Positions 1 to 10,849 of a DNA stretch of 64,000 nucleotides are shown piece by piece. The stretch is from Sporosarcina psychrophila. GTDB lineage: Bacteria; Bacillota; Bacilli; Bacillales_A; Planococcaceae. The stretch spans positions 667,501 to 731,500 of the forward strand of contig NZ_CP014616.1 in the NCBI RefSeq assembly GCF_001590685.1, written 5' to 3'. Within the stretch, counting starts at the first letter, position 1. The number at the start of each line of letters is the position of its first letter. The notes under the pieces were generated by a model. The model saw only the letters and a program-made list of their open reading frames with translations, had not been told where the DNA came from and searched no databases. A program made the position numbers and the translations under genes.

Positions 1-1818
<1,818 letters not shown>

Positions 1819-1898
1819 TTTTGAAAAGGGCTTGATTACCCTGATTCGTGTAGCACAATGTCTGTTTTATTCAGTTTTGAGCGAACAAGCTCAAAGAG

Positions 1899-2014
<116 letters not shown>

Positions 2015-2016
2015 GC

Positions 2017-2050
2017 AAGGTCATTGCCAATAGGTAATGGCTTTTTTTGT
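2017..2050 (+). terminator. rrn operon terminator
   Basis: The hairpin CATTGCC-AATA-GGTAATG is followed by a run of T at 2042-2048, directly after 5S. A nearly identical copy lies at 2613-2645. Confidence 0.85.
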
Positions 2051-2289
2051 GTTTATTTTTAGAAATTTTTTTTAGATATATATATCAAATAAATGAGTAT
2101 CTATACGAACTAAGAGAATGCGCATTTAAATAGACAATCGAAGCTCTGAGAGTAGTGGAGCACCAACTAGGCCTAAGGAGGAAAATATCCCTAGCGCAAT
2201 AGGGAATTCAAATGGATTCTTTATTTTAACTTACATACGTTAATTTGTAATTATACAAAAAAAGTAAGGATAATCGTATATATATATAA

Positions 2290-2445
2290 ACTCAAGCGCC
2301 TTGGTGGAGCTGAAAAGGACGACAAGCGACAGAGGAAGGCAGCTTAGGATCAGCGCGACACAGATGACACAATGTCGCAACAGCTCTGCATGCCCCCCGT
2401 TGTGTAGGCTCGGGAGCTAGGCGCTGGAGTCTAGACGCTACTCTA
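2290..2445 (-). repeat. GCGCC-type dispersed repeat, inverted copy
   Basis: Read on the minus strand it begins GTCTAGACTCCAGCGCCTAG and ends with an AAGGCGCTTG-type terminus. The plus-strand copies at 34.6-34.7 kb open with GTCTAGACTCCAGGCGCC and close with GGCGCCTTTCGCTTTTC. The ends are therefore conserved while the middle has diverged. Confidence 0.65.
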
Positions 2446-2549
2446 GGTGAAAAAGTTTATAATTTCTTGTCTTTCGAAAAAAGGGTGGTCTCAATTAAAA
2501 AACGTCGCCTTTCCCCTTCCGTGTCTACATTACTAGGGACAGGGATAAT

Positions 2550-2612
2550 AAGTTCGCATGCTGATGATGGTTCGGAGCTCTTCCACGTGAGGAGTTGGAC
2601 ATCGCCGGTAGT
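2550..2612 (+). pseudogene. Degenerate 3' fragment of a 5S rRNA gene
   Basis: The sequence from GCTGATGATGG (2560) to ATCGCCGG (about 2608) can be aligned by eye with the 3' half of the 5S gene at 1960-2014 (GCGCCGATGG ... GGACGCCGCC). It is followed by the same terminator. The 5' part is barely recognisable. This looks like a decayed extra 5S copy, not a functional gene. Confidence 0.5.
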
Positions 2613-2645
2613 AAGGTCATTGCCAATAGGTAATGGCCTTTTTTG
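2613..2645 (+). terminator. Second copy of the rrn terminator
   Basis: Matches 2017-2049 over 33 bp with a single T-to-C difference in the stem tail. It follows the 5S remnant and has no gene of its own. Confidence 0.8.
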
Positions 2646-2901
2646 TCGTCCGGGAAATAATGAAATCTCGTACTTATGGAGAAATGCTATCTAAGTTAAA
2701 TTATTGAATATGTTATGAAAACAGAGCGCTAGCTTCTTACTGGGAAAGTCGGAGCCAAATGACTATAGGATAGGTGAAGCAGTTAGATTAATGGGGTTGG
2801 GCATACAAAATGCGATATTGAAGGGTTTATTTACTTCAATTTATATAATAACGAAATTCCGTAAATGTACAGGTCTTAATGTAAGTGAGTTATATATATA
2901 T

Positions 2902-3140
2902 GATCGGTTTACGTGTTGAAATGATCGGCTGTGCAGTGGTTATGATTGTTTAGGTGTTGATATGATCGGTTGTGCAATGGTTATGATTGTTTAGGAGTTG
3001 ATATGATCGGCTGTGCAGTGGTTATGATTGTTTACGTGTTGATATGATCGGTCGTGCATTGGTTATGATTGTTTAAATGTTGATATGATCGGTCGTGCAG
3101 TGGTTATGATTGTTTAGGTGTTGATATGATCGGTCGTGCT
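2902..3140 (+). repeat. 41-bp tandem repeat array 1 (GATCGG/ATGATTG type)
   Basis: The word GATCGG starts at 2923, 2964, 3005, 3046, 3087 and 3128, exactly 41 bp apart, with a partial unit at 2902. Midway in each unit lies ATGATTGT, so ATGATYGK-like words alternate every 20 or 21 bp. Because 41 is not a multiple of 3, no frame runs through. The array at 38.1-38.5 kb has the same words in inverted orientation. Confidence 0.92.
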
Positions 3141-3348
3141 CCTGATAAGCTCGCTCGCCTATAATTTTAGCCATTATGATTGAACAATTAGCGACATAAG
3201 AATTGGTGTTAGATTATGGAAGTGGCGATTAGAATACCTAAATTCATCTTCGGATTCGAGCTACTTGTCCGTCTATTCTTAATAGCTTGAAATCATAGCC
3301 TAACAGCGATACGATAAGGGTCAAGCAATATTGAAAGGGGTGGTTATT

Positions 3349-3876
3349 TTGCAAATGGTGCTCATTATATTCGCGATTAATATCGTGTATGTTACATTTT
3401 TTACAGTGCGCATGATTCTAACGTTAAAAGGCTATAGATACATCGCTGCCGGACTTAGTGTAGTAGAAATCGTTATCTATGTCATCGGCCTTGGTTTAGT
3501 GCTTGATAACCTGAATGAAATACAGAACTTAGTAGCCTATGCAATCGGTTATGGTTGTGGAGTTATTATTGGGTCGAAGATTGAAGAGAAGATGGCACTT
3601 GGCTATATTACAGTAAATGTAATTACGTCAGAGAAGAACTTGAAATTACCGAGTATACTGCGGGAAAAAGGTTACGGAGTCACAGATTGGTCAGCGAATG
3701 GTCTTGATGGGGATCGGTCTGCTATGCAGATTCTTACCCCGCGTAAATATGAATTGAAACTTTACGTTACTATTAAAGAAATAGACCCAAAAGCATTTAT
3801 TATTGCATACGAGGCGAAAATGATACATGGCGGTTTCTGGGTTAAGAGTGTGAGGAAAGGGAAGTTGTTCAAGTGA
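3349..3876 (+). CDS. yebE: YebE-like membrane protein (UPF0316, DUF2179)
   Basis: About 175 aa. Three hydrophobic segments fill roughly the first 90 residues, followed by a soluble C-terminal domain typical of the UPF0316/DUF2179 family; the biochemical role is unknown. The start is set at TTG 3349 because AAAGGGG sits 8 bp upstream, whereas an earlier TTG at 3331 would bury that site inside the gene. It overlaps the next gene by 4 bp. The yebE-yebG pair lies directly upstream of purE in Bacillus subtilis as well, which supports the assignment. Confidence 0.85.
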   Translation: MQMVLIIFAINIVYVTFFTVRMILTLKGYRYIAAGLSVVEIVIYVIGLGLVLDNLNEIQNLVAYAIGYGCGVIIGSKIEEKMALGYITVNVITSEKNLKLPSILREKGYGVTDWSANGLDGDRSAMQILTPRKYELKLYVTIKEIDPKAFIIAYEAKMIHGGFWVKSVRKGKLFK

Positions 3877-4073
3877 GTAAAAAGAAGACTATATGGTTTG
3901 ACGTGGAAACAGAAGAGACTATTGAGGATTGTTTGAAGCGAATGGCTGCAGAAGGTTATGCAGTTGCGGGACGAAAGGAAGAGCCGCTGTTTACTGAGGT
4001 GAATGGAGAATTTATTCCAGTACGGCAAGTTATCAAGTTCAAAGGTGTACTAAGAGAAGATGAAAATGCCTAA
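3873..4073 (+). CDS. yebG: YebG-like NETI-motif protein
   Basis: A 66-aa protein starting with GTG inside the 3' end of yebE, so probably translationally coupled. It has the compact form of the small family often annotated NETI motif-containing protein: an early [11 protein letters not shown] segment, a short helix and a basic C-terminus. No function is established. A terminator follows at once. Confidence 0.8.
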   Translation: MSKKKTIWFDVETEETIEDCLKRMAAEGYAVAGRKEEPLFTEVNGEFIPVRQVIKFKGVLREDENA

Positions 4074-4118
4074 AAGGCGAACGTTATGGGATAGCGATAT
4101 GTAATTGTTCGCCTTTTC
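4073..4118 (+). terminator. Terminator after yebE-yebG
   Basis: AAAAGGCGAAC pairs with GTTCGCCTTTT across a ~20-nt loop and ends in T residues. It separates yebEG from the purine operon promoter. Confidence 0.75.
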
Positions 4119-4120
4119 TA

Positions 4121-4149
4121 TTGACGAATGCTCGCGGTCTTGTTAAAAT
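4121..4149 (+). promoter_or_regulatory. Sigma-A type promoter of the purine operon
   Basis: TTGACG (4121-4126) and TAAAAT (4144-4149) are separated by 17 bp, just upstream of the riboswitch. Confidence 0.75.
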
Positions 4150-4162
4150 ATAGAGAGTAAAT

Positions 4163-4367
4163 AGAATCCCCATATATGCTGTGGAATTGGCCGCAGTGTT
4201 TCTACCAGGACACCGTAATGTCCGGACTATGCGGGAAAGCGACTTTCAGGAATTGTAGCGAAAGGTGTGTGGGTACCTATGGGTGCAATCATCTTAACGC
4301 ATATTTCAACGTCCTCGAATGATCTGCTTTTCATGCATATGAAGAGTGGTTTGTTCGAGGACTTTTT
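4163..4367 (+). promoter_or_regulatory. Purine riboswitch (guanine/hypoxanthine class) with terminator
   Basis: The aptamer core GTTTCTACC (4198-4206), CCGTAAT (4213-4219) and GGACTATG (4224-4231) matches the purine riboswitch. The pyrimidine before TATG in GACTATG is C, as in guanine-binding members; adenine binders have U there. The P1 strands are near 4167 and 4236. The expression platform ends in GTCCTCGAA (4311-4319) pairing with TTCGAGGAC (4354-4362) plus five T. High guanine or hypoxanthine should stop transcription before purE. Confidence 0.93.
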
Positions 4368-4379
4368 AGTTTAGGAAAT

Positions 4380-4497
4380 GTTGGCTAGGCTTCAGGTGCC
4401 AGACGCTCGGGTCATAAGACGGCCTGTTGCCACAAAATGTGGCAAACTTATGCAACATTCATTTGTAGCGGCACCTAACGCTTTTCTTAAAAGGAGC
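4380..4497 (+). repeat. GCGCC-type dispersed repeat in the purE leader
   Basis: Opens with GGCTAGGCTTCAGGTGCC, has the family's CTCGGGTCATAAG block at about 4407 and closes with CGGCACCTAACGCTTTTCTT. It sits between the riboswitch terminator and the purE ribosome binding site, so it is transcribed in the operon leader. Confidence 0.7.
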
Positions 4498-4506
4498 GGA
4501 TTATAA

Positions 4507-4995
4507 GTGGAACCGAAAATCGGTGTCATTATGGGAAGTAAAAGTGATTGGGAAACAATGAAACATACGTGTGACATTTTGGACGAACTAGAAGTCCCTT
4601 ACGAGAAGAAAGTCGTCTCAGCACACCGTACACCTGATTTCATGTTTGAATATGCAGAACAAGCGCAAGATAAAGGTTTAGAAGTCATTATTGCAGGAGC
4701 TGGGGGAGCTGCACACCTTCCAGGGATGGTTGCAGCAAAAACATTGCTACCCGTTATTGGCATACCTGTTCAGTCAAAAGCGTTGAATGGAATGGATTCC
4801 TTATTGTCCATTGTTCAAATGCCTGGAGGTGTTCCAGTGGCGACTATGGCGATTGGGAAAGCAGGCGCTGTGAACGCAGGTCTTCTTGCAGCACAGATGT
4901 TAGGTGTCCATGACAAAGCTCTAATGAAACGTATTGAAGAGCGCCGTAATAACATGCGTGATGCGGCACTAGAAAGTAGCGGTGACTTACTATGA
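4507..4995 (+). CDS. purE: N5-carboxyaminoimidazole ribonucleotide mutase
   Basis: 162 aa, class I PurE, converting N5-CAIR to CAIR in de novo purine synthesis. [10 protein letters not shown], the SAHRTPD segment with the active-site His and the [11 protein letters not shown] loop are intact. The start is GTG 4507 behind AAAGGAGCGG. First gene of the operon, under the guanine-type riboswitch. The stop overlaps the purK start by 4 bp. All expected active-site residues are visible, unlike in PurQ downstream. Confidence 0.97.
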   Translation: MEPKIGVIMGSKSDWETMKHTCDILDELEVPYEKKVVSAHRTPDFMFEYAEQAQDKGLEVIIAGAGGAAHLPGMVAAKTLLPVIGIPVQSKALNGMDSLLSIVQMPGGVPVATMAIGKAGAVNAGLLAAQMLGVHDKALMKRIEERRNNMRDAALESSGDLL

Positions 4996-6113
4996 AAACA
5001 ATTTTACCTGGACAAACGATAGGGATCATTGGTGGGGGACAGCTTGGTCGGATGATGGGGCTTGCCGCGAAGGAAGCGGGATTCAAAATCGCGGTGCTAG
5101 ATCCTGTTATGGATTCACCGTGTGGTCAAATTGCTGATATACGGATTGTTGCACCTTACAACGATGAGATTGCACTCGAGGAACTAGGTGAAGTGAGTGA
5201 CGTCATCACATATGAATTCGAAAACATTGATTATGAGGGATTGAAAAGGCTCACTCAAATCGCACACGTACCGCAGGGCGCAGAACTTGTCCGGATCACA
5301 CAGAATCGTATCAATGAAAAAGCAGAAATTACAGCATCGGGTGCACCTGTTGCAAACTATGTAGCGGCACAGACGTTTGAAGAGCTAACGTTGAAAATTG
5401 GAGAAGTCGGCTACCCTTGTATCGTCAAGACTGCATTCGGTGGTTATGACGGCAAAGGGCAAGTGAAAATCGACTCTGAAAGTGATCTTCACGAAGCGGA
5501 ATCACTCTTTGTTCATTCGGCATGTATTGCAGAAGCGTTCGTTCCGTTTACAAAAGAAATATCAGTGATCATTCAACGGAATGATAAAGGACAATCTTAC
5601 TGTCTTCCAGTTGCTGAAAATATTCATAAACACCATATACTGCATGAATCAATCGTTCCAGCACGGGTCAATGAAAAAGTCTTAGCCCAAGCCGAAGATG
5701 CAGCGAAGAAAATCGCTGATCATCTCAATCTTGTCGGAACATTGGCGGTTGAAATGTTCGTCTTAGAAAATGATGAAATTATTATTAATGAATTAGCACC
5801 ACGTCCACATAACTCGGGTCATTATTCAATTGAGGCGTGTAACATTTCGCAGTTCCATCAGCATATCCGTGCTATTTGTGGCTGGCCACTTCGCAAGCCG
5901 ATATTATGGCAATCTTCGATTATGGTGAATGTGCTCGGCGAACATGTAGCGCCACTGACGAAGATTGTTACGGATTATCCCGATTGGTCAATCCATCTAT
6001 ATGGCAAAGCCGAAGCGAAATTAAAGCGAAAAATGGGACATGTCACAATCATGACGGACAACATTGAAAAGACATTGGAAGACATTAATTCAACGGGAAT
6101 TTGGTCTGAATAG
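4992..6113 (+). CDS. purK: 5-(carboxyamino)imidazole ribonucleotide synthase
   Basis: 373 aa, ATP-grasp enzyme making N5-CAIR from AIR, bicarbonate and ATP. The N-terminal [12 protein letters not shown] loop, the central FGGYDGKGQ glycine-rich loop and the C-terminal [14 protein letters not shown] metal/ATP-binding motif are present. A usually conserved TSQFEQH is ISQFHQH here, a mild change. It overlaps purE by 4 bp. In relatives purB follows directly; here only a remnant follows. Confidence 0.96.
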   Translation: MKTILPGQTIGIIGGGQLGRMMGLAAKEAGFKIAVLDPVMDSPCGQIADIRIVAPYNDEIALEELGEVSDVITYEFENIDYEGLKRLTQIAHVPQGAELVRITQNRINEKAEITASGAPVANYVAAQTFEELTLKIGEVGYPCIVKTAFGGYDGKGQVKIDSESDLHEAESLFVHSACIAEAFVPFTKEISVIIQRNDKGQSYCLPVAENIHKHHILHESIVPARVNEKVLAQAEDAAKKIADHLNLVGTLAVEMFVLENDEIIINELAPRPHNSGHYSIEACNISQFHQHIRAICGWPLRKPILWQSSIMVNVLGEHVAPLTKIVTDYPDWSIHLYGKAEAKLKRKMGHVTIMTDNIEKTLEDINSTGIWSE

Positions 6114-6125
6114 AGGGGGATACTT

Positions 6126-6218
6126 ATGATAAAGCGATACCCCAGTCCAGAAATGGACGCTGTACGGTTAGAACAAAATAAGTGTTATACGAATTTCAAG
6201 CAGCTCCGTCTTGACTGA
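6126..6218 (+). pseudogene. purB: purB 5' remnant (adenylosuccinate lyase start, rest deleted)
   Basis: A good ribosome binding site (GAGGGG, 6114-6119) and ATG 6126 open a 30-codon frame beginning MIKRYPSPEMDAVRLEQNK. From memory, family PurB proteins begin MIxRYxxPEMxAIWxxENK, so this matches the PurB N-terminus before running into unrelated sequence and a TGA. The rest of purB and all of purC, which normally lie between purK and purS, are absent. The scar keeps the expected position and strand. An independent short ORF of that sequence by chance is unlikely. Confidence 0.8.
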
Positions 6219-6236
6219 ATAATTGACGGCAGCTTT
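6202..6236 (+). terminator. Terminator-like hairpin at the purBC deletion junction
   Basis: AGCTCCGTC pairs with GACGGCAGCT (one bulge), followed by TTTT. It lies between purK and purS and could lower transcription of purSQLFMNHD. The T tract is short, so activity is uncertain. Confidence 0.4.
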
Positions 6237-6296
6237 TCAACATTTCAAAGTTTCAAAAAGAAACTTAATCTAATTCCATTTGGGAGGAAAAAAGAC

Positions 6297-6551
6297 ATGA
6301 CGAAAGTAAACGTATACGTAACACTCCGTGAAAGTGTTGTTGATCCACAAGGGGTAGCAACTAAAGAAGCGCTTCAAACGATGGGTTATAAAGAGGTCGA
6401 AAACGTACGCATTGGGAAATTGATTGAGCTAGAATTAGACGAATCAGTTACAAATATCGATGCACGTGTCAAAGAAATGTGCGAAAAGCTTTTAGTCAAT
6501 AAAGTTATTGAGGACTACCGATATGAAATCGGGGAGGTCGCGGGCAAATGA
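6297..6551 (+). CDS. purS: Phosphoribosylformylglycinamidine synthase subunit PurS
   Basis: 84 aa, a normal size. PurS bridges PurQ and PurL in the three-part FGAM synthetase of Gram-positives. The KVNVYVTLRESVVDPQG start and VRIGKLIEL strand are typical, as is the C-terminal YRYEIGEV. GGGAGG precedes ATG 6297. The stop overlaps the purQ start by 4 bp. No unusual change is seen here, in contrast to its two partners. Confidence 0.94.
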   Translation: MTKVNVYVTLRESVVDPQGVATKEALQTMGYKEVENVRIGKLIELELDESVTNIDARVKEMCEKLLVNKVIEDYRYEIGEVAGK

Positions 6552-7234
6552 AGTTCGCTATACTTGTTTTCCCAGGATCGGGTTGCGACATCGACATGTA
6601 TCATGCGGTAAATACCGTTCTGGGCAATAAAGCAGAATACATCTGGCATACAGAAGCGAATCTTGACGGTTATGACGCAGTACTTATTCCGAGTGGAGCA
6701 TCGTACGGGGATTATCTGCGTGCGGGTGCACTAGCGCAAAGCTCACCAGCAATCGAGAGCTTGAAAGCATTTGCTGCAACAGGGAAACCTGTTCTTGGTG
6801 TGGGTAACGGGTTCCAAATTCTCGCTGAAGCAGGCCTTTTACCAGGCGCTTTCTTGCGCAATAAAGGACTGAAATTCAGGTCTGGCAAAACGAACTTGAC
6901 TGTCTTGAATACAGATTCTATATTTACGGCAGATTACGACAACGGGCAAGAAATCACAATTCCGTTTGCTCATGAATTCGGCAACTATTATGTTGATGAA
7001 AAAACAGTAGCAGAATTGAAAAGTACTAACCGTATCGTATTTACATATGCGGACGGTAATGCAGATGGCAGCACAGCGGACATCGCGGGTGTTTTAAACG
7101 AAAAAGGCAATGTGCTCGGTATGATGCCCCTTCCTGAACGTGCAGTTGAGGAAATCATCGGAGGAACAGATGGATTGCCTCTATTCAATTCAATCTTGAA
7201 AAGGTGGAGTGAAAATAATGTCAGCCAAGCATGA
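6548..7234 (+). CDS. purQ: PurQ glutaminase subunit lacking its catalytic Cys and His
   Basis: 228 aa, full length, a class I glutamine amidotransferase fold that should supply ammonia to PurL. The nucleophile elbow, normally GVCNGFQIL, reads GVGNGFQIL (Gly86 in place of Cys), and the triad His in the HPERA motif is Leu195 (MMPLPERA); the Glu is kept. Other pocket motifs also differ from the form I recall: GGFSYGDYLRCG is [20 protein letters not shown] is AHEFGNYY, and the Arg after LKF is altered. The frame is open and the structural motifs at both ends are kept. Glutaminase activity is not expected. It may act as a scaffold with free ammonia, or be a decaying gene. Confidence 0.93.
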   Translation: MKFAILVFPGSGCDIDMYHAVNTVLGNKAEYIWHTEANLDGYDAVLIPSGASYGDYLRAGALAQSSPAIESLKAFAATGKPVLGVGNGFQILAEAGLLPGAFLRNKGLKFRSGKTNLTVLNTDSIFTADYDNGQEITIPFAHEFGNYYVDEKTVAELKSTNRIVFTYADGNADGSTADIAGVLNEKGNVLGMMPLPERAVEEIIGGTDGLPLFNSILKRWSENNVSQA

Positions 7235-9437
7235 ACCGAACGCACAACAAATTAAAGATGAACAATTATACCGCCAAATGGGAATGACAGATGAGGAATT
7301 CGAACGTGCAACAGAGATGTTAGGACGCCTTCCAAACTATACGGAAACGGGTTTATTCTCTGCATTGTGGTCTGAACACTGCTCATATAAGAGCTCGAAA
7401 CCAGTACTGCGTAAATTCCCAACTGATGGGCCACGTGTTCTTCAAGGACCAGGAGAAGGAGCAGGAATCGTCGACATTGGCGACAATCAAGCAGCTGTTT
7501 TCAAAATGGAATCCCATAACTCTCCTTCTGCGATTGAACCGTTCATCGGGGCAGCAACTGGTGCTGGTGGGGTTCTGCGTGACGTATTTTCAATGGGTGC
7601 CCGCCCTGTAGCACTTGTAAACTCACTTCGTTTCGGCGATCTAACAGACGAACGTGACCGTTATTTATTCGAAGAAGCGGTTGCAGGGATTGCAAGTTAC
7701 GGAAATGCGATTGGTATACCTACTATTGCTGGCGAAGTTCAGTTCGATAATTGTTATTCTAAACGTCCACTCGTCAATGCGATGGCTGTTGGTTTGTTAA
7801 ATCATGAAGACATTCAAAAAGGGATCGCTTCCGGTATCGGTAATAGTGTGATGTATGCCGGTGCTACAACAGGACGTGACGGGATTCACGGTGCGACGAT
7901 GTCTTCATCCGAAGTAAAAGATGGAGAACTTCCAGTGATGCAAGCTGGTGACCCGTTCCTTGAAAAACTTGTGATGGAAGCATGCCTTGAGCTTGTAAAA
8001 TCAGATGCGTTAATTGGGATTCAAGATATGGGGGCAGCAGGACTTACTTCTTCTGCGGCTGAAATGGCATCAAAAGCAGGGTATGGTGTTGAGTTAAACC
8101 TTGACCTAGTACCACAACGTGAAGAAGGAATGACAGCATATGAAATGATGTTGTCAGAATCTCAAGAACGTATGCTAATCGTCGTGAAAAAAGGCCGTGA
8201 ACAGGAAGTAACGGATTTATTTGCGAAATATAATGTCGAAGCTGTAACGATTGGTAAAGTAACAGATGATAAAATGCTGCGCCTGCTTCATAAAGGTGAA
8301 GTTGTCGCTGAAGTATCAGCTGATGCACTTGCTGAAGACGCACCGGTTTACCATAAGAAATCCGAGGAACCTGCTTATTTCAGAGAATTCCAAGCGATGG
8401 AAATGACAGAACCTGTCGTGACAGATTTGAATGAAACACTTAAAGACCTCTTGCAACGTCCAACGATTGCATCGAAAGAATGGGTCTATAATCAGTTCGA
8501 TACACAAGCTAGGTCAAATACGGTCGTTGCACCAGGTTCATCTGCGGGTGTCATTCGTGTCACTGGAACGAATAAAGGACTTGCGATGACATCCGATTGT
8601 AACTCACGTTTCGTCTATCTTGACCCAGAAACAGGCGGGAAAATTGCCGTTGCTGAAGCAGCACGTAATCTCATTTGTTCAGGCGCGGAACCAATTGCAA
8701 TTACAGATTGCTTAAACTTTGGTAGTGCGGACAAGCCGGAAGTATTTTGGCAGCTTGAGAAATCAGCTGACGGAATTTCTGATGCATGCCGCAAGTTGAA
8801 TGCTCCTGTAATAAGCGGGAACGTTTCCTTATCTAATGAAGTGAATGGTGTTCCAATCTATCCGACACCAACGATTGGTATGGTCGGCCTTGTTCATGAT
8901 TTATCACAAGTAACGACTACTGAATTCAAAAATGCAGGCGATGTCATTTATGTCATCGGTGAAGCATCACTTGATTTCGGCGGTAGTGAATTGCAACAAA
9001 TGACGGAAGGGAAAATTTTCGGCCAAGCTCCGGCAATTGACCTTGAAGTTGAAGCAGCACGCCAGAAAGAACTTTTGACAGCGATCCAAGCGGGACTTGT
9101 TCAATCAGCAACAGATTTATCAGAAGGCGGATTTGCAGTAGCGCTTTGTGAAAAAGCATTCGGTACGGAAGGTCTTGGAGCAGGCGTTACAGTTTCAGGA
9201 TCTGCAGTAACAGCATTATTCAGTGAAACGCAATCACGTTTCCTTGTGACTGTAAAAGAAGAAAAAGCGTCAGATTTCGAAAAAGCTGTAGCAGATGCGA
9301 TTAAGATCGGTGTAGTTACGGATAGTAACCGTATCGTTATTAACGGTGAAGACGGTACGTTAATCGACGGGACGGTGGATGAACTCCGTTCTGCTTGGAA
9401 AGGGGCTATCCAATGCTTGCTGAACTCAGAGGCTTAA
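7218..9437 (+). CDS. purL: Phosphoribosylformylglycinamidine synthase subunit PurL
   Basis: 739 aa, the ATP-dependent FGAM synthetase subunit. ATG 7218 is chosen because AAGGTGG (7201-7207) lies 10 bp upstream; a GTG at 7209 is too close. [26 protein letters not shown] and AAGLTSS are present. Several motifs I recall as near-invariant differ: ESHNHPSA reads ESHNSPSA (Ser102), GGEVQFD reads AGEVQFD, and GGNVSxYNE reads SGNVSLSNE. Length and frame are intact. It overlaps purQ by 17 bp and purF by 25 bp. The changes may cripple the enzyme or reflect adaptation to the altered PurQ. Confidence 0.93.
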   Translation: MSAKHEPNAQQIKDEQLYRQMGMTDEEFERATEMLGRLPNYTETGLFSALWSEHCSYKSSKPVLRKFPTDGPRVLQGPGEGAGIVDIGDNQAAVFKMESHNSPSAIEPFIGAATGAGGVLRDVFSMGARPVALVNSLRFGDLTDERDRYLFEEAVAGIASYGNAIGIPTIAGEVQFDNCYSKRPLVNAMAVGLLNHEDIQKGIASGIGNSVMYAGATTGRDGIHGATMSSSEVKDGELPVMQAGDPFLEKLVMEACLELVKSDALIGIQDMGAAGLTSSAAEMASKAGYGVELNLDLVPQREEGMTAYEMMLSESQERMLIVVKKGREQEVTDLFAKYNVEAVTIGKVTDDKMLRLLHKGEVVAEVSADALAEDAPVYHKKSEEPAYFREFQAMEMTEPVVTDLNETLKDLLQRPTIASKEWVYNQFDTQARSNTVVAPGSSAGVIRVTGTNKGLAMTSDCNSRFVYLDPETGGKIAVAEAARNLICSGAEPIAITDCLNFGSADKPEVFWQLEKSADGISDACRKLNAPVISGNVSLSNEVNGVPIYPTPTIGMVGLVHDLSQVTTTEFKNAGDVIYVIGEASLDFGGSELQQMTEGKIFGQAPAIDLEVEAARQKELLTAIQAGLVQSATDLSEGGFAVALCEKAFGTEGLGAGVTVSGSAVTALFSETQSRFLVTVKEEKASDFEKAVADAIKIGVVTDSNRIVINGEDGTLIDGTVDELRSAWKGAIQCLLNSEA

Positions 9438-10834
9438 ACGAAGAGTGCGGTGTGTTTGGCATTTGGGGTCATGAAGACGCGGCGCAGATCAGTTATTATG
9501 GTCTGCACGCGTTACAACACCGGGGACAAGAAGGAGCCGGTATCGTTACGAAGGAAGGCAAAAAGTTTCATGTGATTAAAGGCGAAGGTCTTGTCAATGA
9601 AGTGTTTTCTGGTAATGAGATCAATGATTTAAAAGGAAATTCAGCAATTGGGCAAGTGCGTTATTCTACAGAGAACGGTCGCGGAATCGAAAATGTTCAG
9701 CCGCTCGTTTTCCGTTCAACAACTGGAAGTCTTTCGGTCGCTCACAATGGCAACATTGTGAATGCGGTCGAACTACGCGAGCATCTTGAACGTCAAGGTA
9801 GTATTTTTCAAACGAATTCTGATACAGAAGTGCTAGCGCATTTAATTAAGAAAAGTAGCGGTTCTTTAACACAGCGTGATCGTGTAAAAAAAGCATTGTC
9901 GATGTTAAAAGGTGCTTTTGCGTTTGTCATCTTGACGGATGACGGATTAATGGTTGCGCAGGATCCGAATGGTTTGCGTCCATTATCCCTTGGGAAACTG
10001 GGAGATGCTTGGGTCGTAGCATCTGAGACATGTGCGTTCGATCTTATTGGTGCAGAATGGGTTCGTTCGGTAGAGCCGGGAGAACTCATCATTATTAATG
10101 ATAAAGGTCTTCAGTCGGACCGTTTTGCGAAAGCTGCGGACTCGGCTATGTGCTCGATGGAATATGTCTATTTCGCACGCCCTGATTCGGATATTGATGG
10201 TATTAATATTCATTCAGCACGGAAGCGTTGCGGCAAACGACTTGCACGTGAAGTGCATATCGAAGCAGACGTCGTCACAGGTGTACCGGATTCAAGTATT
10301 TCAGCGGCTATTGGGTTTTCTGAGGAAAGTGGAATTCCATATGAGTTAGGGCTGATCAAAAGTCGTTATGTCGGGCGAACGTTCATTCAACCAACACAGG
10401 AGATGCGTGAAAGAGGCGTGAAGATGAAACTTTCTCCAGTGCGTCAAGTTGTGAACGGTAAAAGAGTCGTCATGGTGGATGATTCGATTGTTCGCGGCAC
10501 CACGTCTAAAAGGATTGTCAATCTGTTGAAAGAAGCCGGTGCGACAGAAGTTCACGTTGTGATTGCGTCTCCACCGCTTGTCAGTCCGTGTTTTTATGGT
10601 GTAGATATCAGTACGGATTCAGAATTGATAGCAACAAATAGGACTGTTGATGAAATCCGAGAGCTTATCGGTGCAGATTCACTGACATTCCTGTCTGCTG
10701 AGGGAATGGTCGAAGCCATTGGACGTCCCGATAAAACAAAGAACTGTGGACAATGCCTTGCATGCTTTACAGGAGAATATCCTACAGAAATCTATTCAGA
10801 TACAGTGTTGCCACATAAGAAAGAAATTGTTTGA
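9413..10834 (+). CDS. purF: Amidophosphoribosyltransferase
   Basis: 473 aa, first committed enzyme of purine synthesis (PRPP plus glutamine to phosphoribosylamine). ATG 9413 gives the usual short propeptide ending NEE, followed by the N-terminal nucleophile Cys (CGVFGI). [13 protein letters not shown] and the PRPP loop [14 protein letters not shown] are intact. The cysteines expected to ligate the Fe-S cluster are present ([20 protein letters not shown]). One oddity is IGQVRYST where IGHVRYxT is usual. Unlike PurQ, its glutaminase site looks functional. The start lies inside purL. Confidence 0.95.
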   Translation: MLAELRGLNEECGVFGIWGHEDAAQISYYGLHALQHRGQEGAGIVTKEGKKFHVIKGEGLVNEVFSGNEINDLKGNSAIGQVRYSTENGRGIENVQPLVFRSTTGSLSVAHNGNIVNAVELREHLERQGSIFQTNSDTEVLAHLIKKSSGSLTQRDRVKKALSMLKGAFAFVILTDDGLMVAQDPNGLRPLSLGKLGDAWVVASETCAFDLIGAEWVRSVEPGELIIINDKGLQSDRFAKAADSAMCSMEYVYFARPDSDIDGINIHSARKRCGKRLAREVHIEADVVTGVPDSSISAAIGFSEESGIPYELGLIKSRYVGRTFIQPTQEMRERGVKMKLSPVRQVVNGKRVVMVDDSIVRGTTSKRIVNLLKEAGATEVHVVIASPPLVSPCFYGVDISTDSELIATNRTVDEIRELIGADSLTFLSAEGMVEAIGRPDKTKNCGQCLACFTGEYPTEIYSDTVLPHKKEIV

Positions 10835-10849
10835 TAGGGGGACTTTTAC

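Larger units (their letters stand above)
2051..3330. other. 1.3-kb gene-free region after the rrn operon
   Basis: No credible coding frame is seen. The stretch holds an inverted copy of the GCGCC dispersed repeat (about 2290-2445), a degenerate second 5S 3' end with its terminator (about 2550-2645) and a 41-bp tandem array (2902-3140). About 2050-2290, 2660-2890 and 3145-3330 are AT-rich with no recognisable element. Confidence 0.7.

Noticed and set aside
2467-2694. 75-codon frame running through the 5S remnant and terminator copy
   Set aside because: It reads across a terminator hairpin and RNA-like sequence and has no ribosome binding site.
2902-3140. CRISPR array
   Set aside because: The whole 41-bp unit repeats, spacers are not unique, and no cas genes are present.
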